This document shows, in pieces, positions 5,068 through 6,248 of a stretch of DNA of 6,248 nt. Origin of the DNA: Anaerolineae bacterium (GTDB lineage: Bacteria > Chloroflexota > Anaerolineae > Aggregatilineales > UBA2796); NCBI GenBank assembly GCA_020851855.1, contig JADZBY010000748.1, positions 1 through 6,248 of the forward strand, read 5' to 3'. The position numbers and the translations under genes were made by a program. The notes below the pieces were generated by a model, which saw only the letters and a program-made list of their open reading frames with translations, was not told the origin of the DNA and searched no databases. The stretch's first letter is position 1. Every line of letters begins with the position of its first letter.

Positions 5068-5802
5068 GTGGTTGCTCTCGACGAGAAAGTAACGAAACCG
5101 CAGTATAGCGATGAGGATCACGCGACCTGGGCGGCGCTATGCGCCCGGCAGAGCGCGCTGGTCGCGGGCGTGGCCTGTGCGGAATATCGGGAAGGCTTTC
5201 CGGCGCTCGGCCTGGACATGAACCGGCTGCCGGACCCGGACGTCATCAGCGCGCGCCTGTACACCCTGACGGGCTGGACGCTGGGCGACGCGCAGAACGA
5301 GTACCTGGGGCCGACGGAATGGTTCGAGCACCTTGCAGAGCGCCGATTCCCCGTCACGAACTATATCCGCAGGCCGCACGAACTGGACTTCACCCCGCTG
5401 CCCGATTTGTTTCACGAATACTTTGGGCATCTGGCTTTTTTCACCGGGCAGCACTTCGCGGATACGGCGCAGATGTTCGGCCAGCTCTACCTTTCGGCGC
5501 AGAACGAGCGCCAGCGGCTTGAGATTGCGCGCCTGTGGTGGTTCACGACGGAGTTCGGCCTGATCCGAGAGGGCGACGCGCTGAAGATCTACGGCGCAGG
5601 CCTGTTTTCGTCGCCGGGCGAGTTGGCGCACGCCTTGAGTCCGGACACGCCCAAGTACCCGTTCGACATTCGCAAGGTGGCAGACACGCCCGGCGCGGCG
5701 TATTCAATGCACCCGGCGTATTTCATCCTGGACGATCCCGGCCATACCCGGCGGATCATCCGGGATTACGCGCGCATGGAAGGGCTGCCCGTGCCGCAAT
5801 AG
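5068..5802 (+). CDS. phhA: Aromatic amino acid hydroxylase, probably phenylalanine 4-monooxygenase
   Basis: This enzyme uses molecular oxygen, a tetrahydropterin and non-haem Fe(II) to hydroxylate the aromatic ring, most likely phenylalanine to tyrosine. The 244-residue cytoplasmic protein is the bare catalytic domain, as is usual in bacteria; it has no ACT regulatory domain. Family signs in order are YSDEDHATW (13-21), FEHLAERRFPVTNYIRRP (86-103), PDLFHEYFGH (112-121), TTEFGLI (160-166) and YGAGLFSSPGE (175-185). The iron ligands are His116, His121 and Glu162, with the same spacing as His138, His143 and Glu184 of the Chromobacterium violaceum enzyme. All three are present, so it should be active. 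The start is a GTG behind GGGGAGG. No pterin carbinolamine dehydratase (phhB) or regulator adjoins it, and the next gene is convergent, so it appears to be transcribed alone. Tyrosine or tryptophan as substrate is less likely but cannot be excluded from sequence alone. Confidence 0.93.
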   Translation: MVALDEKVTKPQYSDEDHATWAALCARQSALVAGVACAEYREGFPALGLDMNRLPDPDVISARLYTLTGWTLGDAQNEYLGPTEWFEHLAERRFPVTNYIRRPHELDFTPLPDLFHEYFGHLAFFTGQHFADTAQMFGQLYLSAQNERQRLEIARLWWFTTEFGLIREGDALKIYGAGLFSSPGELAHALSPDTPKYPFDIRKVADTPGAAYSMHPAYFILDDPGHTRRIIRDYARMEGLPVPQ

Positions 5803-5823
5803 ACGATGTGAGAAGAAATGGAC

Positions 5824-5854
5824 GTGTGGCGGGCGCGTCGCGACGCGCCCCTAC
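5824..5854. repeat. Palindromic repeat after phhA (inverted copy)
   Basis: The core GGGCGCGTCGCGACGCGCCC (5831-5850) is a perfect 20-bp palindrome, followed by CTAC. The strand complement of 5841-5854 is GTAGGGGCGCGTCG, identical to the 14-mer found three times in 2670-2941. It begins 22 bp past the phhA stop and may serve as its transcript end, but no T-tract follows. Confidence 0.85.
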
Positions 5855-5931
5855 AGCGCCGCATCGTGACAACGGCGCACGGCGTATAAGGCCACATCAC
5901 GGCATGGGCGCATCGCGTGCAGCGCTGCATT

Positions 5932-5961
5932 GTGTAGGGGCGGCTCGCGAGCCGCCCACAC
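5932..5961. repeat. Palindromic repeat before the transporter stop, opposite orientation
   Basis: GGGCGGCTCGCGAGCCGCCC (5938-5957) is a perfect 20-bp palindrome flanked by TGTGT and ACACA. With its flanks (GTAGGGG on one side, CACAC on the other) it is the reverse orientation of the unit at 5824-5854. A direct repeat, CAGCGCYGCATYGTG, occurs at 5854-5868 and 5920-5934 between the two units. Confidence 0.85.
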
Positions 5962-5976
5962 AAAGACCGACCTTTC

Positions 5977-6248
5977 CTAGTCCCCTTCCGCGCCGCGCGG
6001 CAAGGGCGCTGGCTCCGGCGGCCTGATTAGGCGCGTCAGGGCGATGCCGCCGATGATCAGCGTTGCGCCCACCACCAGCCTCCACGTGATCTGCTCGCCG
6101 CCGAACAGCGCCCCGATCAGTAGGCTGGCCGGCGCGACTAGCCAGGTCACCATCGTGACGCGCGAGGGCGGCCAGCTCCGCAGCAGCGAAAAGAAGAAGA
6201 AGTAGGCGATGTACGTGTTGAGCAGCCCCAGCACGATCACGGCGACGA
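5977..6248 (-). CDS. EamA/DMT-family transporter, C-terminal part (cut by the window end)
   Basis: The reading frame enters from beyond 6248 and ends in TAG at 5977-5979. About 90 residues are visible. They hold three hydrophobic spans: roughly GLLNTYIAYFFFFSLL, then VTWLVAPASLLIGALFGGE and WRLVVGATLIIGGIALTRL, followed by a short Pro-rich cytoplasmic tail. The segment around VTMVTWLVAPASLLIGALFGGEQ resembles the second EamA repeat of drug/metabolite transporters, where a polar loop GE(Q/R) precedes the last helix. Such ten-span inner-membrane proteins export amino acids, nucleosides or drugs; the substrate cannot be told. A GTG at 6240 is in frame but lies in the middle of a span, so it is not the start. 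The gene is convergent with phhA and separated from it by palindromic repeats. Confidence 0.85.
   Translation of the reverse strand, partial: VAVIVLGLLNTYIAYFFFFSLLRSWPPSRVTMVTWLVAPASLLIGALFGGEQITWRLVVGATLIIGGIALTRLIRPPEPAPLPRGAEGD

Noticed and set aside
5068..5802. phhA as part of a pterin-related or new oxygenase operon
   Set aside because: No pterin gene, reductase or regulator is beside it; the neighbours are divergent or convergent. The catalytic residues are all standard.
1..6248. A new defence, mobile or biosynthetic system spanning the window
   Set aside because: The genes are known housekeeping families with differing directions and no shared theme. No nuclease, helicase, transposase, integrase, toxin or assembly-line enzyme is present.
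1..6248. tRNA, rRNA or classic riboswitch
   Set aside because: No tRNA TPsiC-type motif within a cloverleaf, no rRNA segment and no known riboswitch core was found in the non-coding stretches read by eye.

Overview
The window is chromosomal DNA from a G+C-rich bacterium. A member of the Chloroflexota (Anaerolineae-like) fits best. The reasons are a GlgC of bacterial type, a soluble GAF-PAS histidine kinase, and above all intergenic spaces filled with GTAGGGGCGCGTCG-type and CCCCTCTC-type palindromic repeats, which I associate from memory with that phylum. The taxonomic call is inference, because no ribosomal or marker gene is present.

Layout from left to right: (1) 69-1340 (+) glgC, ADP-glucose pyrophosphorylase, the committed step of glycogen synthesis, with a -10-like TATAAT at the window edge. 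(2) 1349-1466, a palindromic three-hairpin repeat between the convergent glgC and the ABC gene. (3) 2579-1469 (-), a two-gene unit: a 99-residue EthD-type small protein followed, after 7 nt, by a NitT/TauT-type ABC ATPase. No permease or binding protein is visible. (4) 2580-3006, gene-free DNA made largely of repeats: a 35-bp perfect direct repeat, a nested hairpin with a perfect 19-bp stem, and two further palindromes. (5) 4662-3007 (-), a cytoplasmic GAF-PAS-HisKA-HATPase sensor kinase. Tandem 11-bp repeats lie just upstream of it and look like a response-regulator site. (6) 4903-4760 (-), a probable 47-residue single-span membrane protein. (7) 5068-5802 (+), an aromatic amino acid hydroxylase (phhA type), divergent from (6) and preceded by a possible 23-codon upstream ORF. 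(8) 5803-5976, two more palindromic repeats in opposite orientation. (9) 6248-5977 (-), the C-terminal part of an EamA/DMT-family transporter, cut by the window end.

The genes do not form one pathway. Glycogen storage, an uptake ATPase, a sensor kinase, aromatic amino acid hydroxylation and a drug/metabolite-type exporter sit side by side, separated by repeats. This is ordinary core and housekeeping territory. I found no phage, CRISPR, toxin-antitoxin, transposase or obviously new multi-gene system. The observations most worth a second look are the phased 11-bp repeats upstream of the kinase, the short ORF in front of phhA, and the repeat family.
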